Shown here in pieces: positions 27,028 to 37,383 of a stretch of DNA of 61,616 nt (within the stretch, counting starts at the first letter, position 1; each line of letters begins with the position of its first letter). The stretch is from positions 1 to 61,616 of the forward strand of contig NZ_FNDE01000019.1 in the NCBI RefSeq assembly GCF_900099925.1, written 5' to 3'. This DNA comes from Aneurinibacillus thermoaerophilus. GTDB taxonomy: Bacteria > Bacillota > Bacilli > Aneurinibacillales > Aneurinibacillaceae. Position numbers and translations under genes: made by a program. The notes under the pieces were generated by a model, which saw only the letters and a list, made by a program, of their open reading frames with translations, had not been told where the DNA came from and ran no database searches.

Positions 27028-28436
27028 GGCTTCATCTCCCTATCAAAGGCCTGTTGCGAACAGTTCTCCTTATATTTCAAACAGGCGGAAATCCACCGTT
27101 TGACAAGAGAAGGCTGAGAAGCAAAATGAAGGTGGGTATATCCCGCCACAAGATTTTTCAGAATGACGCCTTCCCGCTTACTGCCGAATCGGCTGCGTGT
27201 TTCATACGCCGGCTGAAAATCCGCTCCTGGTTCAAACGTCGAATAGTGGAACTCATGTCCGCGCGCTATTTCCCCTTCAGAAAGCAGGAAATTTCCTTTC
27301 ATCCCGGTCACTTCCCGGTACCCAAGCGCGGCACGCTTTGTATGCATTCTCGTCCGGCCCGGAATCACTCCGACCATATGATAGCTTTCACCATCAGTTG
27401 TCACAATTTCCTCGGTCAGATACATAAAGCCACCACACTCAGCGAACGTAGGCACTCCTCTCTCGATGGCGCGCCGTATTGAAGTGCGTACGCTCGCTTC
27501 GCGGGCCAATTCTGGTGCAAATTCTTCAGGAAACCCTCCTCCGATATATAAGCCGTTCACATCTTCAGGCACCGTCTCTCCGGCCAGAGGACTGAAAAAT
27601 ACACACTCCGCTCCCGCAGCTTCCAACATTTCGATGTTTTCCTGATAGTAAAAGTTAAATGCCGCATCTTTTGCAACAGCAATACGCACGATAGGTGCTT
27701 TGTCCAAAACAATGCTATCAGCTTCAGCATTAGCCTGCGGAAGCGGTGGAATATCAGCCAATTGAAGCAGACGGTCTACATCGATATGTTGCGCAATCAT
27801 TTCCCCAAGGCGGACAAACAACGGCTCCAGTTCTCCGCGCTCTACTGCCGGAAGCAGGCCAAGGTGGCGTTCCGGAATGCGCACTTCTGGCGTACGCGTA
27901 AGTGTTCCAAGCAATGGGATGCCGCATTCTTTTTCCACCGCCTCCCGGATCAGTTTACCGTGCCCTTCGCTTCCGGCGTGGTTGGCAATCACGCCAACAA
28001 TGGAAACCTTAGGGTTAAGCATCTGAAATCCTTTGACAACCGCCGCCGCACTACGCGCCATGCTTTGAACGTTCAATACAAGCACAACCGGGGTTTGTGT
28101 AAGAATGCTGATCTCCGCCGTGCTTCCGATATCTTCCGTTGGACTCTTCCCATCATAAAGACCCATAACACCTTCAATGATAGAGATATCAGCGTCTCTG
28201 CTGGCACGGGCAAGCACGCCGCGCATAACGTCCTCTTTGAGCATCCAGCTATCCAGATTGCGTGACGGACGGCCTGTAATCGCGGTATGATATGCCGGAT
28301 CGATATAATCCGGTCCGCACTTAAATCCCTGTACGGTTAAACCTCTCTGTTTCAGTGCAGCCATTAAGCCAAGCGTAACCGTTGTTTTTCCGGCCCCACT
28401 TCCGGTCCCGGCAATAATTATACGCCTGTTCCCCAT
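27024..28436 (-). CDS. cbiA: Cobyrinate a,c-diamide synthase CbiA
   Basis: A 470-residue ATP-dependent amidotransferase that converts cobyrinate to the a,c-diamide using glutamine. Walker A (GTGSGAGKTTVTLG) is at the N-terminus. The C-terminal class I glutaminase-like domain has its cysteine in FAECGGFMYL and a His in a HLHFASQ segment. It ends the corrin ring part of the pathway. A 4-base overlap with cobA-hemD and a 17-base gap to cbiG indicate one operon. Confidence 0.95.
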   Translation of the reverse strand: MGNRRIIIAGTGSGAGKTTVTLGLMAALKQRGLTVQGFKCGPDYIDPAYHTAITGRPSRNLDSWMLKEDVMRGVLARASRDADISIIEGVMGLYDGKSPTEDIGSTAEISILTQTPVVLVLNVQSMARSAAAVVKGFQMLNPKVSIVGVIANHAGSEGHGKLIREAVEKECGIPLLGTLTRTPEVRIPERHLGLLPAVERGELEPLFVRLGEMIAQHIDVDRLLQLADIPPLPQANAEADSIVLDKAPIVRIAVAKDAAFNFYYQENIEMLEAAGAECVFFSPLAGETVPEDVNGLYIGGGFPEEFAPELAREASVRTSIRRAIERGVPTFAECGGFMYLTEEIVTTDGESYHMVGVIPGRTRMHTKRAALGYREVTGMKGNFLLSEGEIARGHEFHYSTFEPGADFQPAYETRSRFGSKREGVILKNLVAGYTHLHFASQPSLVKRWISACLKYKENCSQQAFDREMKP

Positions 28437-28453
28437 ACTCTCCCTCCTCTCTG

Positions 28454-29599
28454 CTACGCAAGTATACCGACCGAAATCGTTACATTCCCGGATTTCTTCT
28501 TAGTTAACACAAGTTTTTCATTTCCGCTATACCGCTTGCAAGCCGGCTCGCTTACGCCGTATGCGCCCGTGAATTTAAACACTGTCTCAGAGGGCTCTTC
28601 AATGTTCATCTCATTCAATTCCTGCGGCGTATAATAGACAAACTCCCAGCCGTATTTATCACAAACGGAAAGCAATCCTGCCTCATCCTTTTTCAGATCA
28701 ATAGTGCAGATCGCTTTTACACTCCAAATGGAGAATCTAAGTTCATTCAACGTATCTTTGATGACGCTCTCTATTTCTTCCGCCGCAGTCCCGCGGTTAC
28801 ATCCGATGCCAAGTGCGATTACTTTCGGACGATACAGAACACCATTTTCCAGAATCGGCATCTCCTCCGGACGAAGCATGCGGTGTGTAATCACAAGTGC
28901 CGCATCTGGACTTGCCTCTATCGCCGCCTCAATCGAATCATAGATTTTAAGAGACGGAGGCATCGGCGTATCATGCATCCACCAATCTGTCTCGCCTGAC
29001 TCCTGAATAATCGCTACATGTTCCTCATTAACTACGGAAGCGCTAACCGGTGTTAGCTTCTTCTCAGAATCCGGGTCCCAACGCCAGCCAAAACGGCGCC
29101 CGAATAAGTCGACCGGAATCGTCTTTTGCACATCAGAAGCGGTGGTAATAACCGGCTGTGCGCCAAGTAAAGCCGCCACCTCCCGCGTCAATTCGTTTGC
29201 TCCACCTAAATGCCCGGACAATACGCTGATAGCGTGCTGTCCTCTATCATCAACCACTACGACACCAGGATCTGTCTTTTTATCTTTCAGCACCGGCGCA
29301 ATCATCCGCACAACCGCACCGAGTGAAATAAACAAAATAAGGCCTTCATATGCCGGGAAAAGCGCCGGAAACAGCAGCCGCACAGAGCCGTTGAATAGCT
29401 GAATACCCGCCGCTTCCTCATCGCCGTGCGCAAATTTGCTCATGTAGTATAAGTCAGCTTCGGGAAACTTTTTCTTAAGCGAACGCGCCATCTCAACCCC
29501 GTGCTTCGTAATCGCGACCATCGCGTATTTTCCCGTTTGTTTAATTTTCGGCACAACACCTTCCATAAGTTCAATAATGGCCGTTTCTGTGCGGCTCAT
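28454..29599 (-). CDS. cbiG: Cobalt-precorrin-5A hydrolase CbiG
   Basis: A 381-residue CbiG. The central region includes VVDDRGQHAISVLSGHLGGAN, the family signature. The C-terminal CobE/GbiG domain includes KVIALGIGCNRGTAAEEIE. CbiG opens the delta-lactone of cobalt-precorrin-5A and releases acetaldehyde, a step specific to the early-cobalt route. Its start overlaps cbiF by 4 bases. Confidence 0.94.
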   Translation of the reverse strand: MSRTETAIIELMEGVVPKIKQTGKYAMVAITKHGVEMARSLKKKFPEADLYYMSKFAHGDEEAAGIQLFNGSVRLLFPALFPAYEGLILFISLGAVVRMIAPVLKDKKTDPGVVVVDDRGQHAISVLSGHLGGANELTREVAALLGAQPVITTASDVQKTIPVDLFGRRFGWRWDPDSEKKLTPVSASVVNEEHVAIIQESGETDWWMHDTPMPPSLKIYDSIEAAIEASPDAALVITHRMLRPEEMPILENGVLYRPKVIALGIGCNRGTAAEEIESVIKDTLNELRFSIWSVKAICTIDLKKDEAGLLSVCDKYGWEFVYYTPQELNEMNIEEPSETVFKFTGAYGVSEPACKRYSGNEKLVLTKKKSGNVTISVGILA

Positions 29600-30372
29600 G
29601 ACGGAACCCCCTTACGGTAACGGTGCGTAAATTCTTTATCGTATAGTTTGGAACGAAATTCTTCATGGTTCGTAATATCCGGATCAAGAGCCCAGCCGGC
29701 TAATATCATCGCATGTGAGCGAATCCCCTTGGCACGCATATCCTCAGCCAAATTCTCCAGCGTAGAGTGGACAATGATTTGATCTGGCCAGCTTGCGCGG
29801 TACACTACAGCAACCGGCGTTTCTTTGGCCCAGCCCGCCGCCAAAAACTCTTCGACTACTTTTTTTACAAGAGTAGCGCTTAAAAACAGCGCGACCGTGC
29901 AGTGGTGAGAAGCCAGATCGCGCAACTTCTCCCGCTCCGGAACCGGCGTCCGTCCTTCAGCGCGCGTCAAAATCACCGTTTGCGTTAAATCTGGAACCGT
30001 CAGTTCAGCGCCAACCGCCGCGGCGGAGGCAAAGACGGAGCTAACACCCGGCACAATTTCGTACGCTATCCCGTTCTTTTTCAAAAGCACCATCTGTTCA
30101 AGAATCGCACCGTATACAGCCGGATCGCCCGTGTGAACGCGAACCACCTGTTTGCCCTGCCGCGCGCGGTCCACCATAATATTGACCATCTCCTCAAGCG
30201 TCATTCCCGCTGTCTTTATCACTTCCGCTTCCGGTTTCGCCCGCGCGATAAGATCTTCATTCACAAGCGAATCAGTCCATAGTACAACATCGGCCTGCTG
30301 CAGCAACTTGAGACCTTTAACTGTAATCAAATCCGGATCGCCCGGGCCTGCTCCGATAATGTAAACTTTCAC
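29596..30372 (-). CDS. cbiF: Cobalt-precorrin-4 C11-methyltransferase CbiF/CobM
   Basis: A 258-residue SAM methyltransferase of the corrin/porphyrin family, with IGAGPGDPDLITVKG at the N-terminus and VRVHTGDPAVYGAILEQM in the second loop. The latter is characteristic of the C11 enzyme. It methylates C11 of cobalt-precorrin-4. It overlaps both neighbours by 4 bases. Confidence 0.93.
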   Translation of the reverse strand: MKVYIIGAGPGDPDLITVKGLKLLQQADVVLWTDSLVNEDLIARAKPEAEVIKTAGMTLEEMVNIMVDRARQGKQVVRVHTGDPAVYGAILEQMVLLKKNGIAYEIVPGVSSVFASAAAVGAELTVPDLTQTVILTRAEGRTPVPEREKLRDLASHHCTVALFLSATLVKKVVEEFLAAGWAKETPVAVVYRASWPDQIIVHSTLENLAEDMRAKGIRSHAMILAGWALDPDITNHEEFRSKLYDKEFTHRYRKGVPS

Positions 30373-31079
30373 TTTCTCACCACCATCAGCGTTAAATATT
30401 CAAGCTCCAACCCTTTCAGCTCCGCCACGTTCGGCCAAATAACTTCTTCACCTGAGGTTACTTTCGTGACAACAGAAGCTTTGGAGAGCAAATCCAATTC
30501 CGCTAACAAATCAACCATCATATCGATAACCTTGGCCACTTTCAAAAACACGACGCAATCGTGGGTTAACAGCGCCTGTTTCATTTTTTCGCGATCTTCC
30601 GTCGCAGGCACTACCGCCACGTGTTCATCCCCATCCGCCAACGGCAAACCAAGCCGGGAAGCAACCCCATTAATAGAAGAAATGCCTGGTATTGAGACAA
30701 CTTTAACCTCCGGATACTTCTCCTGCATCAACCGCATCATATGGATGAACGTGCTATACAACATCGGGTCCCCTTCCGTAATAAACGCCACATCTTTCCC
30801 CTGAGATAGCCGCTCATACACCTCATCCACTGTGTTGTTCCATTCCCGCTCCAGAATGTCCTTATCTTTCGTCATAGGAAACACAAGGCCCAGCATTTCC
30901 TTCTCTCTCTGGTCGATATACTGCTCGGCAATCGCGTACGCGTAACTTTTGCTGCCTTTTCGTTTGCGCGGATAGGCAATAACTGGCGATTCTTTCATAA
31001 CCCGGTAGGCTTTCACAGTCAAAAGCTCCGGATCTCCCGGACCTACGCCTACTCCATATAATGTTCCTTTCGCCATCAT
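30369..31079 (-). CDS. cbiL: Cobalt-factor-II C20-methyltransferase CbiL
   Basis: A 236-residue SAM methyltransferase ([50 protein letters not shown]). These features fit the C20 enzyme CbiL/CobI. It acts right after cobalt insertion by CbiX. Four-base overlaps on each side indicate translational coupling. Confidence 0.92.
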   Translation of the reverse strand: MMAKGTLYGVGVGPGDPELLTVKAYRVMKESPVIAYPRKRKGSKSYAYAIAEQYIDQREKEMLGLVFPMTKDKDILEREWNNTVDEVYERLSQGKDVAFITEGDPMLYSTFIHMMRLMQEKYPEVKVVSIPGISSINGVASRLGLPLADGDEHVAVVPATEDREKMKQALLTHDCVVFLKVAKVIDMMVDLLAELDLLSKASVVTKVTSGEEVIWPNVAELKGLELEYLTLMVVRK

Positions 31080-32284
31080 TTCTCCTCCTTTCGTTTCGCC
31101 GTGACGATATAGATCGGATTCAGTCCTTCGAATCGGTTCATATGTAAAATCGGTTTGCTGCGTGAAATTTGAGCAAGCGTCACCGAAGTCTCGAAGCCTT
31201 CCGCTGCAAACGCCTGCATTGCTTCGTACAATGTTTCAATCGTAGCCGCATTCAATACAATGCGTCCGCCCGGTTTTAAACGCGAACAGCAAACATGCAG
31301 CAACTCCTTCATCTCACCGCCCGTACCGCCAATAAATACCGCATCCGGATCTGCAAACTCTTCCAATCCTGCGGGAGCACGCCCATGTACAACGGTAAAA
31401 TCGGTGCGGAACTTCCGCATGTTCTCCCTGCAGTTTTCCAAATCGGCCTCATTCTTTTCAATAGCGAATACTTCTCCCTTGCGACAGATGCGGGCCGCTT
31501 CAATCGCCATCGAACCTGTGCATGTGCCGATATCCCAGACGATGCTGTTCGGTTTCAATTCCAGGGCGGCCAGACTGAGCACACGAACCTCCCGCTTCGT
31601 AATCAGTCCTTTATCCGGCTTACGCTGTGCAAACTCTTCATCCGCGATCCCTAGCGGCCAATGCGGGGCCGGAGCCTCGCGTTTCAAAACTACAAGATTC
31701 AATGGCGCACATTCCGCCTCCGCCATTTCCTCCATGGTCATCCAGCGCGTTCTTTCCTCTACTCCACCAAGATTTTCAGCCACAAACGCCCGGTACTCGT
31801 TGACGCCGAACGAAAGCAAATAACGTGCAATCGCGGCCGGATTATTCGCTTCATCAGTCAGCAAACATACTTTGTCCAAGCCGTCAATTTTCTGGACAAG
31901 CCCTTTCATGCTGCGACCATGTACGCTCAAAAATTCACAATCCTGCCAGCTTTCCTGCATTTTCGCAAACGCCTGCTGAATGGAGCTTATGCCGGGGTAA
32001 ATTTCCACCGGTAGCTTCTTAGCCAAATACGAACCAATGCCATAAAACAGCGGGTCGCCAGAGGCAAGTACAACCGTCTTCTTGCCCGATTCCGCAATTT
32101 TGGACACGATAGCCGAAAGACCGCCTTTTACCGTAAGTTTCTCCCCATGGTATTCCGGGAAAAAACCCAAATGCCGTTCGCCACCAACCAAAAGTTCGCT
32201 TTCTTCAATCCACTGCCGGTATACGGGCAGCAGGCTTTCCGCTCCGTTATCTCCGATGCCTATCACTTTGACCGGGCTCTGCAA
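31076..32284 (-). CDS. cbiET: Fused precorrin-6B/7 methyltransferase-decarboxylase CbiET
   Basis: A 402-residue fusion. CbiE (C5 methyltransferase) spans about 1-200 ([28 protein letters not shown]). CbiT (C15 methylation with C12 decarboxylation) spans about 215-400, with SAM motif [16 protein letters not shown] and [15 protein letters not shown]. It corresponds to CobL of the aerobic pathway. It starts at a TTG 8 bases after GGGAG and overlaps the end of cbiD by 22 bases. Confidence 0.94.
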   Translation of the reverse strand: MQSPVKVIGIGDNGAESLLPVYRQWIEESELLVGGERHLGFFPEYHGEKLTVKGGLSAIVSKIAESGKKTVVLASGDPLFYGIGSYLAKKLPVEIYPGISSIQQAFAKMQESWQDCEFLSVHGRSMKGLVQKIDGLDKVCLLTDEANNPAAIARYLLSFGVNEYRAFVAENLGGVEERTRWMTMEEMAEAECAPLNLVVLKREAPAPHWPLGIADEEFAQRKPDKGLITKREVRVLSLAALELKPNSIVWDIGTCTGSMAIEAARICRKGEVFAIEKNEADLENCRENMRKFRTDFTVVHGRAPAGLEEFADPDAVFIGGTGGEMKELLHVCCSRLKPGGRIVLNAATIETLYEAMQAFAAEGFETSVTLAQISRSKPILHMNRFEGLNPIYIVTAKRKEEK

Positions 32285-33369
32285 TCGACTCTCTCCCTTC
32301 CCAATATCTCGTTTTTCATAGTAATAATCACCGTTTCTATTTCTGCGTCACCGTCCATTTCTTTCAAGCCAGATTCACATACATAGCGGCACAAAAGCCG
32401 GAAAAATTCATCACAGCCTTGCTCCCGCATCAGATCGCCTACCTGGGAAGCAGTATTCGCTTCCCGGATCTGCTTCACAAGCGGTTCCGGCACGCCCGCT
32501 TCTTCCGCAACCCGGGCCAGAAAGCCGAAATCGACCGGTGCGCTTTTGGAATGCACCATCATAACCCCTTGGGCAACTTTGGAGAACTTGCCCATCATGC
32601 CGACAAGCGTCACGCGCTTCACGCCGTACTTCTTGCACATCTTTAGCGTAAAACCGACGAAATCGCCCATTTCGATAAACGCCTCTTCTGGATAGTCTTC
32701 ATACAGCTGCATGGCGAATTTTTCGCTGCGTCCCCCGGTAGTGGCAATTACATGTTCGCACCCGCATTCCACAGCAACCTGAATGGCCTGGGCAATACTT
32801 GCTTTAAACGCGGCGGTCGAAAACGGAACAACTGTCCCTCTCGTTCCAAGGATGGAGATGCCACCAATGATCCCCAGACGGGCATTCAACGTCTTCTTCG
32901 CAATTTCCTCTCCATCCGGAACGGAAATGACAATATGTATCCCCCGTTCCATACCATATTGATCCAATACTTCCTGCGCTGTCTCCATAATCATGCGGCG
33001 TGGTACCGGATTAATCGCAGCTTCCCCTACAGGTACAGGAAGGCCCGGTTTGGTCACTCTTCCGACGCCGACGCCACCGTCCAATGTAATACCTGGATTT
33101 TCCTTCCAGCTTACAGTTGATACAATAAGAGCCTTATGCGTTGCGTCAGGGTCATCGCCAGCGTCTTTAATAACCCCTGCCGTCGCGTTTTCCTCCCCAA
33201 ATTCTACATTTTGCATATGAAAAGTCACCCGCTCGCCAATCGGAAGAAGAATTTCGGCTTCCGTCACAGCTTCCTGCCGGATAAGGGACAAAAGGGCGGC
33301 TTTTGTGGCCGCCGTCGCATTTGATCCCGTCGTATAGCCATGACGCAATGTTTTTTCTTCGTCCGCCAT
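32263..33369 (-). CDS. cbiD: Cobalt-precorrin-5B C1-methyltransferase CbiD
   Basis: A 368-residue CbiD. The N-terminal [16 protein letters not shown] and [16 protein letters not shown] are diagnostic. It methylates C1 and is found only in the early-cobalt (anaerobic) pathway, so its presence settles the route. It starts 2 bases from the cbiC stop. Confidence 0.95.
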   Translation of the reverse strand: MADEEKTLRHGYTTGSNATAATKAALLSLIRQEAVTEAEILLPIGERVTFHMQNVEFGEENATAGVIKDAGDDPDATHKALIVSTVSWKENPGITLDGGVGVGRVTKPGLPVPVGEAAINPVPRRMIMETAQEVLDQYGMERGIHIVISVPDGEEIAKKTLNARLGIIGGISILGTRGTVVPFSTAAFKASIAQAIQVAVECGCEHVIATTGGRSEKFAMQLYEDYPEEAFIEMGDFVGFTLKMCKKYGVKRVTLVGMMGKFSKVAQGVMMVHSKSAPVDFGFLARVAEEAGVPEPLVKQIREANTASQVGDLMREQGCDEFFRLLCRYVCESGLKEMDGDAEIETVIITMKNEILGRERVDCRARSK

Positions 33370-33371
33370 CT

Positions 33372-34022
33372 TTATCCCCGCTTTTCAGCCATGATGGATA
33401 ACGCGTTGACTGCTGCAACCACAATTGTACTTCCGCCTTTGCGTCCGACGTTTGTAATAAAAGGAATATCCAGCTTCGCTAACTCCTCTTTCGATTCGGC
33501 TGCAGACACGAATCCGACCGGCATGCCGATAATAAGTCCCGGACGGGCTACGCCCTCCTTCACGAGTCGAATCAGTTCTAAGAGCGCAGTTGGCGCATTT
33601 CCGATAGCAAAAATACCGCCGTCTGCTTCCTTCACCGCTTTCCGGGTTGCCACGATAGCCCGCGTTGTATTCAGGCGTTTCGCTTCCTCAATCACATCCG
33701 GATCAGAGATGTATACATGAACACTTCCCCCGAACTTCTCAATGCGAGGTTTGCTGATGCCTACCTGTACCATCTGAACATCAGCAACAATCTTCCGTCC
33801 TTCACGGATTGCGCGAATCCCTGCTTCAACAGCGTCCGGGTGAAACACCATACTCCTTCCAAGTTCAAAATCGGCCGACGCGTGAATCACACGTTGCACA
33901 ATTGGATATTGCTCCTCAGTAAATGGATGCTCTCCCAACTCTTCTGTAATGATTTCAAAACTTTTCCCTTCAATCTCCTGCGGCTGTACGGTTAACGGTT
34001 TAAACTCGGTATGAAAATCCAT
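33372..34022 (-). CDS. cbiC: Cobalt-precorrin-8 methylmutase CbiC
   Basis: A 216-residue methylmutase that moves a methyl from C11 to C12. The active-site His is in QRVIHASADFELGRSMVFHP, and GMPVGFVSAAESKE is a second family block. It overlaps the end of cbiJ by 23 bases. Confidence 0.95.
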   Translation of the reverse strand: MDFHTEFKPLTVQPQEIEGKSFEIITEELGEHPFTEEQYPIVQRVIHASADFELGRSMVFHPDAVEAGIRAIREGRKIVADVQMVQVGISKPRIEKFGGSVHVYISDPDVIEEAKRLNTTRAIVATRKAVKEADGGIFAIGNAPTALLELIRLVKEGVARPGLIIGMPVGFVSAAESKEELAKLDIPFITNVGRKGGSTIVVAAVNALSIMAEKRG

Positions 34023-34800
34023 CGTTTGCTGCCTCCTTCAATTTTTCTTTCAGTGTCTTAATCACTTCATCAAACTCAGAAAACACAGTTCCATACTCGA
34101 TTTTCGGACGAGCGATCATAATTGTCGGAATCCCCATCTCCAGCGCCGCTTCCAGCTTTTCGTCCACAGAGCCGACTTTTCCACTCTCTTTCGTAATCAT
34201 AAGCGTCACATCGTACTGCTTATAAAGTGCAGCATTTAGCTCTTTGGAAAACGGGCCTTGCATAGCTACAATATTTTTCTGTTCAATGCCAAGCTGTTCG
34301 CACTTTTCCATGTTGTCTTTGCGCGGCAACATGCGGGCCACCAGTGTAACATCAGGCAACCCCACCAGCTTTTCCGCGAAAATGTGCAATGTTTTGCTTC
34401 CGGTAGTCAGCATAATCACGCCTTTGTGACGTGCGGCCAGTTCAGCTGCCTCTACGTAATCGCGCACCACTGTAATCAAAGGGTGCGACTTCCTTTCAAT
34501 GGATGCGCGTTCGTAGCGAATATACGGCACATCCGCCCGTTTCGCGCCTTCAAGCGCGTTGCGCGAAGCTTCTTCCGCAAACGGATGGCTTGCGTCAACG
34601 ACCGCGAAAACTCCTTCTGCACGAATCAACTCACAAATTTCATCCGCGTTCATTCTACCAACACGCACAGGGAGTCCGGCTTCTGTCATGCTTTTGGCAG
34701 CGTTCTCCGTGACAACCGTTGTCAACAGTGGATACCCTTCTCCCTGAATGCGAAACGCCAGCTCCCTCGCGTCGCTCGTTCCTGCAAGCATAAGAATCAT
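34000..34800 (-). CDS. cbiJ: Cobalt-precorrin-6A reductase CbiJ/CobK
   Basis: About 267 residues from the ATG at 34800, which has AAGGAGAAGG upstream. The frame is open to 34908, but that extension overlaps the His-rich tail of cbiX and is read out of frame there. Family features are MLAGTSDARELAF, VVDASHPFAEEASRNAL, VPYIRYERAS and MITKESGKVGSVDEKLEAA. It reduces the C18-C19 bond. Confidence 0.93.
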   Translation of the reverse strand: MILMLAGTSDARELAFRIQGEGYPLLTTVVTENAAKSMTEAGLPVRVGRMNADEICELIRAEGVFAVVDASHPFAEEASRNALEGAKRADVPYIRYERASIERKSHPLITVVRDYVEAAELAARHKGVIMLTTGSKTLHIFAEKLVGLPDVTLVARMLPRKDNMEKCEQLGIEQKNIVAMQGPFSKELNAALYKQYDVTLMITKESGKVGSVDEKLEAALEMGIPTIMIARPKIEYGTVFSEFDEVIKTLKEKLKEAANDGFSYRV

Positions 34801-34801
34801 A

Positions 34802-35722
34802 TTAAGCCTTCTCCTTTTCCTTTTCGTGAGCTTCATGATGATGAGCATGGTGAGCATGCCCATGATGATGGTGGTGATGATGGTTACCATGATCATGATC
34901 GTGGTCATGATGCAAATCCATATGCTCTAACGCAAACAAGCGATACTGGCACGTATCGCAGTTCATCTTAACCTCATCTTGCAACGCTTCCTCAGCCCGC
35001 TCACAGAAAATATAGCGTAAGCCCGGATGAAAGCCAATGTATTCCGTCATTAAAAATTCACGGTCAGAATATTGAGACCGGAAGTGCTCCAGTTTGTCTT
35101 CCATCCGCTTCATGAGAATGCCGGTAAATAAAAGGTATGGAATGAGTACCACTTTTTTCGCGCCGAGTTTAAGACAGCGGTCAATTCCTTCTTCAACCGA
35201 AGGGCGGGTAACGCCGATAAAACATGTTTCTACCCAACGCACATGCAGACGTTCCCATAAAAGCCGCGAAAGTTTAAATACATCGCTATTGGCGTCAGGA
35301 TCGCTGCTGCCGCGCCCAATAATCAAAATTGCCGTATCTTCCGCTTCTTCTTCCACGTCAAATCCCGCCTCTGTAAGACGCGACTGCAAAACGTTCAGCA
35401 CTTCGTTATGAATACCAATTGGACGCCCATAAATAAACCGGACATGCGGATATTTTTCACGCGCTATATCCAGCGCAGCAGGAATATGAATTTTCGAATG
35501 TCCTGCCGGAAATAACATCATCGGAACAACAGCGACATAGGTCGCTCCCCGCACCACGCACGCATCAAGTCCCTGCATAACATCCGGCTCAGCAAATTCA
35601 AGAAAACAAGTCTCCACTACTGGAACGGGAATCTCCTGTTTTATCCCATCGACGAACCGTAGAATTTCTTCATTCCCCTGCGGATCTCGGCTCCCGTGTC
35701 CCACAAATAACACCGCTTGCAT
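34802..35722 (-). CDS. cbiX: Sirohydrochlorin cobaltochelatase CbiX with His-rich tail
   Basis: A 306-residue long-form CbiX with two chelatase half-domains. The N-terminal FVGHGSRDPQGNEE contains the catalytic His; the second half begins near residue 130 (AILIIGRGSSDPDANSD). A CDTCQ motif (about 264-268) lies near the end, and the last 35 residues are dominated by His/Asp (HHDHDHDHGNHHHHHHHGH). B. megaterium CbiX has a similar metal-rich C-terminus and an iron-sulfur site. It inserts cobalt into sirohydrochlorin; the tail may store or buffer cobalt delivered by CbiMNQO. Confidence 0.95.
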   Translation of the reverse strand: MQAVLFVGHGSRDPQGNEEILRFVDGIKQEIPVPVVETCFLEFAEPDVMQGLDACVVRGATYVAVVPMMLFPAGHSKIHIPAALDIAREKYPHVRFIYGRPIGIHNEVLNVLQSRLTEAGFDVEEEAEDTAILIIGRGSSDPDANSDVFKLSRLLWERLHVRWVETCFIGVTRPSVEEGIDRCLKLGAKKVVLIPYLLFTGILMKRMEDKLEHFRSQYSDREFLMTEYIGFHPGLRYIFCERAEEALQDEVKMNCDTCQYRLFALEHMDLHHDHDHDHGNHHHHHHHGHAHHAHHHEAHEKEKEKA

Positions 35723-35742
35723 GGTATTCCTCCTTTCCCCGT

Positions 35743-37359
35743 TTAATCCCCACAGACCGCTTCTACCAGCACCCGCACTGGAGCGTCTTCATGTTTAAAG
35801 CCCTCGATCTCTTTTACGCGCTTAAAGAACTTGTGGAACCGTTCATTTGGATGTCCTTCTTCCTTGTACTTGCGCAAAATCCGTTCAATCAGGCCGACAA
35901 CCTCTTCCGGTTCAATTCCTTCCGCTACCGGCTGGCCCACATGAGCGTTACGACCCGTCGTCTTTGCACCAAGGAATAAGTCGAACTTTCCTTTTCTGAA
36001 AACAAGCCCAATATCTTCCGTTACCGCACCATAGCAGGCCATTCCACAGCCGTTAAAGCCAATCTTAAGCTCCTTCGGTACCTGCATGCCGCCGAACAAT
36101 TCATCGATTTGCTCGGCATATGGAATTGCGTCCCTTTTCTCCCCGTCGCAGAAATCGCACGCCTTCAGCGTCACTACATCACCGACCGGCTGCACAAGCA
36201 GACCAGCCGCCCGCAATTTAGCGGTAATCTCCTCTGGCTTTACCGTTGGAACACTGACCCGAATCTGGTGATGTGGCGTATATTCCATCGTTCCTTTTTC
36301 GCCAACAATCTCCGCCAGCACCAGCATTTGCTGAGCCGTAATTTTTTTGTTAGCAACACCCGGAGATACAGCAAATTCAAAGATAGACTCCTGCACAAAT
36401 CCGGCTGTCTCCAGGGGATTTGATTCAGGCGCCGTACCATACAACTTGCCAAGCGCTTCTTCTGCAAGCGCACGGGTGTATGATTTTTCGGCCTGTTGTT
36501 CCTGCTCACCCGCAAACACACTGTGAAGCGCCCACGGTTCGTTTTCTGGACGTAAACGCTGATGTGGAGCCAGCGCCTGCTTGTCCGCATTTAACGTATA
36601 TTTGCGCTGATAACCGCGCGGCGTAATCATTTTTCCATCATAAAGCCGAGTCGAATTGTTTCCAATAATAACAGTGGTCAACATGCCGATTTCATGGTCC
36701 AGCATATGGGCCAAATCCGTAATGACGATTGACTGTCGCTCCCGATACGCGCTCTTGACAAGTCCAACCGGCGTGTCCGGCGAACGATATTTCAACAATA
36801 TACGCTGAGCCTCTTCGATTTGGCGCGTCCGGCGCCCGCTTTTCGGATTGTATAAAGCAATAACAAAATCAGCCTGTCCGGCCGCCTCCAGCCGCTTTGC
36901 AATCAGTTCCCACGGAGTCAAATGATCGCTCAGGCTAATGGTGCAGGCATCGTGCATAATCGGAGCACCAAGCAAGGAAGCACACGAATTAATGGCTGAA
37001 ATTCCAGGTATAACTTCGACCGCAATCCCTTCTTTCTCCGTCCATCCCTTTTCCATAAGCACTTCATATACCAATCCGGCCATGCCATATACACCAGCAT
37101 CACCACTCGAAATAACGCCGACTACTTTGCCTTGTTCCGCCTGACGCACTGCCTCCTGAGCGCGTCCTACTTCCTCCGTCATACCGGTCTGAACCACGAT
37201 CTGGTCTTCCCGCAACAACCCGCGAACAAGTTCCACATACGTGGTATAGCCAAGAATCACTTCGCATTCTTCAATTGCTTCGCGGGCTCGCTGCGTAATG
37301 TGCTCAAAGCTTCCAGGTCCAAATCCGATAATTAGTAATTTTCCGCGTTTTCCATCCAT
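35743..37359 (-). CDS. cbiH60: CbiH60: C17-methyltransferase fused to a ferredoxin/nitrite-reductase-like domain
   Basis: About 538 residues from the ATG at 37359 (GGGGTGAG upstream). Residues 1-245 are the C17-methyltransferase CbiH (IIGFGPGSFEHITQRA; VISSGDAGVYGMAGL; VIPGISAINSCASLLGAP), the ring-contraction enzyme. About 320-535 resembles a nitrite/sulfite-reductase half-domain, with cysteines CDFC and CGMAC that could bind a [4Fe-4S] cluster. The same two-part architecture is known for B. megaterium CbiH60. It is the longest methyltransferase of the operon. Confidence 0.93.
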   Translation of the reverse strand: MDGKRGKLLIIGFGPGSFEHITQRAREAIEECEVILGYTTYVELVRGLLREDQIVVQTGMTEEVGRAQEAVRQAEQGKVVGVISSGDAGVYGMAGLVYEVLMEKGWTEKEGIAVEVIPGISAINSCASLLGAPIMHDACTISLSDHLTPWELIAKRLEAAGQADFVIALYNPKSGRRTRQIEEAQRILLKYRSPDTPVGLVKSAYRERQSIVITDLAHMLDHEIGMLTTVIIGNNSTRLYDGKMITPRGYQRKYTLNADKQALAPHQRLRPENEPWALHSVFAGEQEQQAEKSYTRALAEEALGKLYGTAPESNPLETAGFVQESIFEFAVSPGVANKKITAQQMLVLAEIVGEKGTMEYTPHHQIRVSVPTVKPEEITAKLRAAGLLVQPVGDVVTLKACDFCDGEKRDAIPYAEQIDELFGGMQVPKELKIGFNGCGMACYGAVTEDIGLVFRKGKFDLFLGAKTTGRNAHVGQPVAEGIEPEEVVGLIERILRKYKEEGHPNERFHKFFKRVKEIEGFKHEDAPVRVLVEAVCGD

Positions 37360-37383
37360 ATATCTCACCCCATTACCGTTTTA

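Noticed and set aside
34801-34908. Met/Ile/Thr-rich N-terminal extension of cbiJ
   Set aside because: It is the His-rich tail of cbiX read in another frame.
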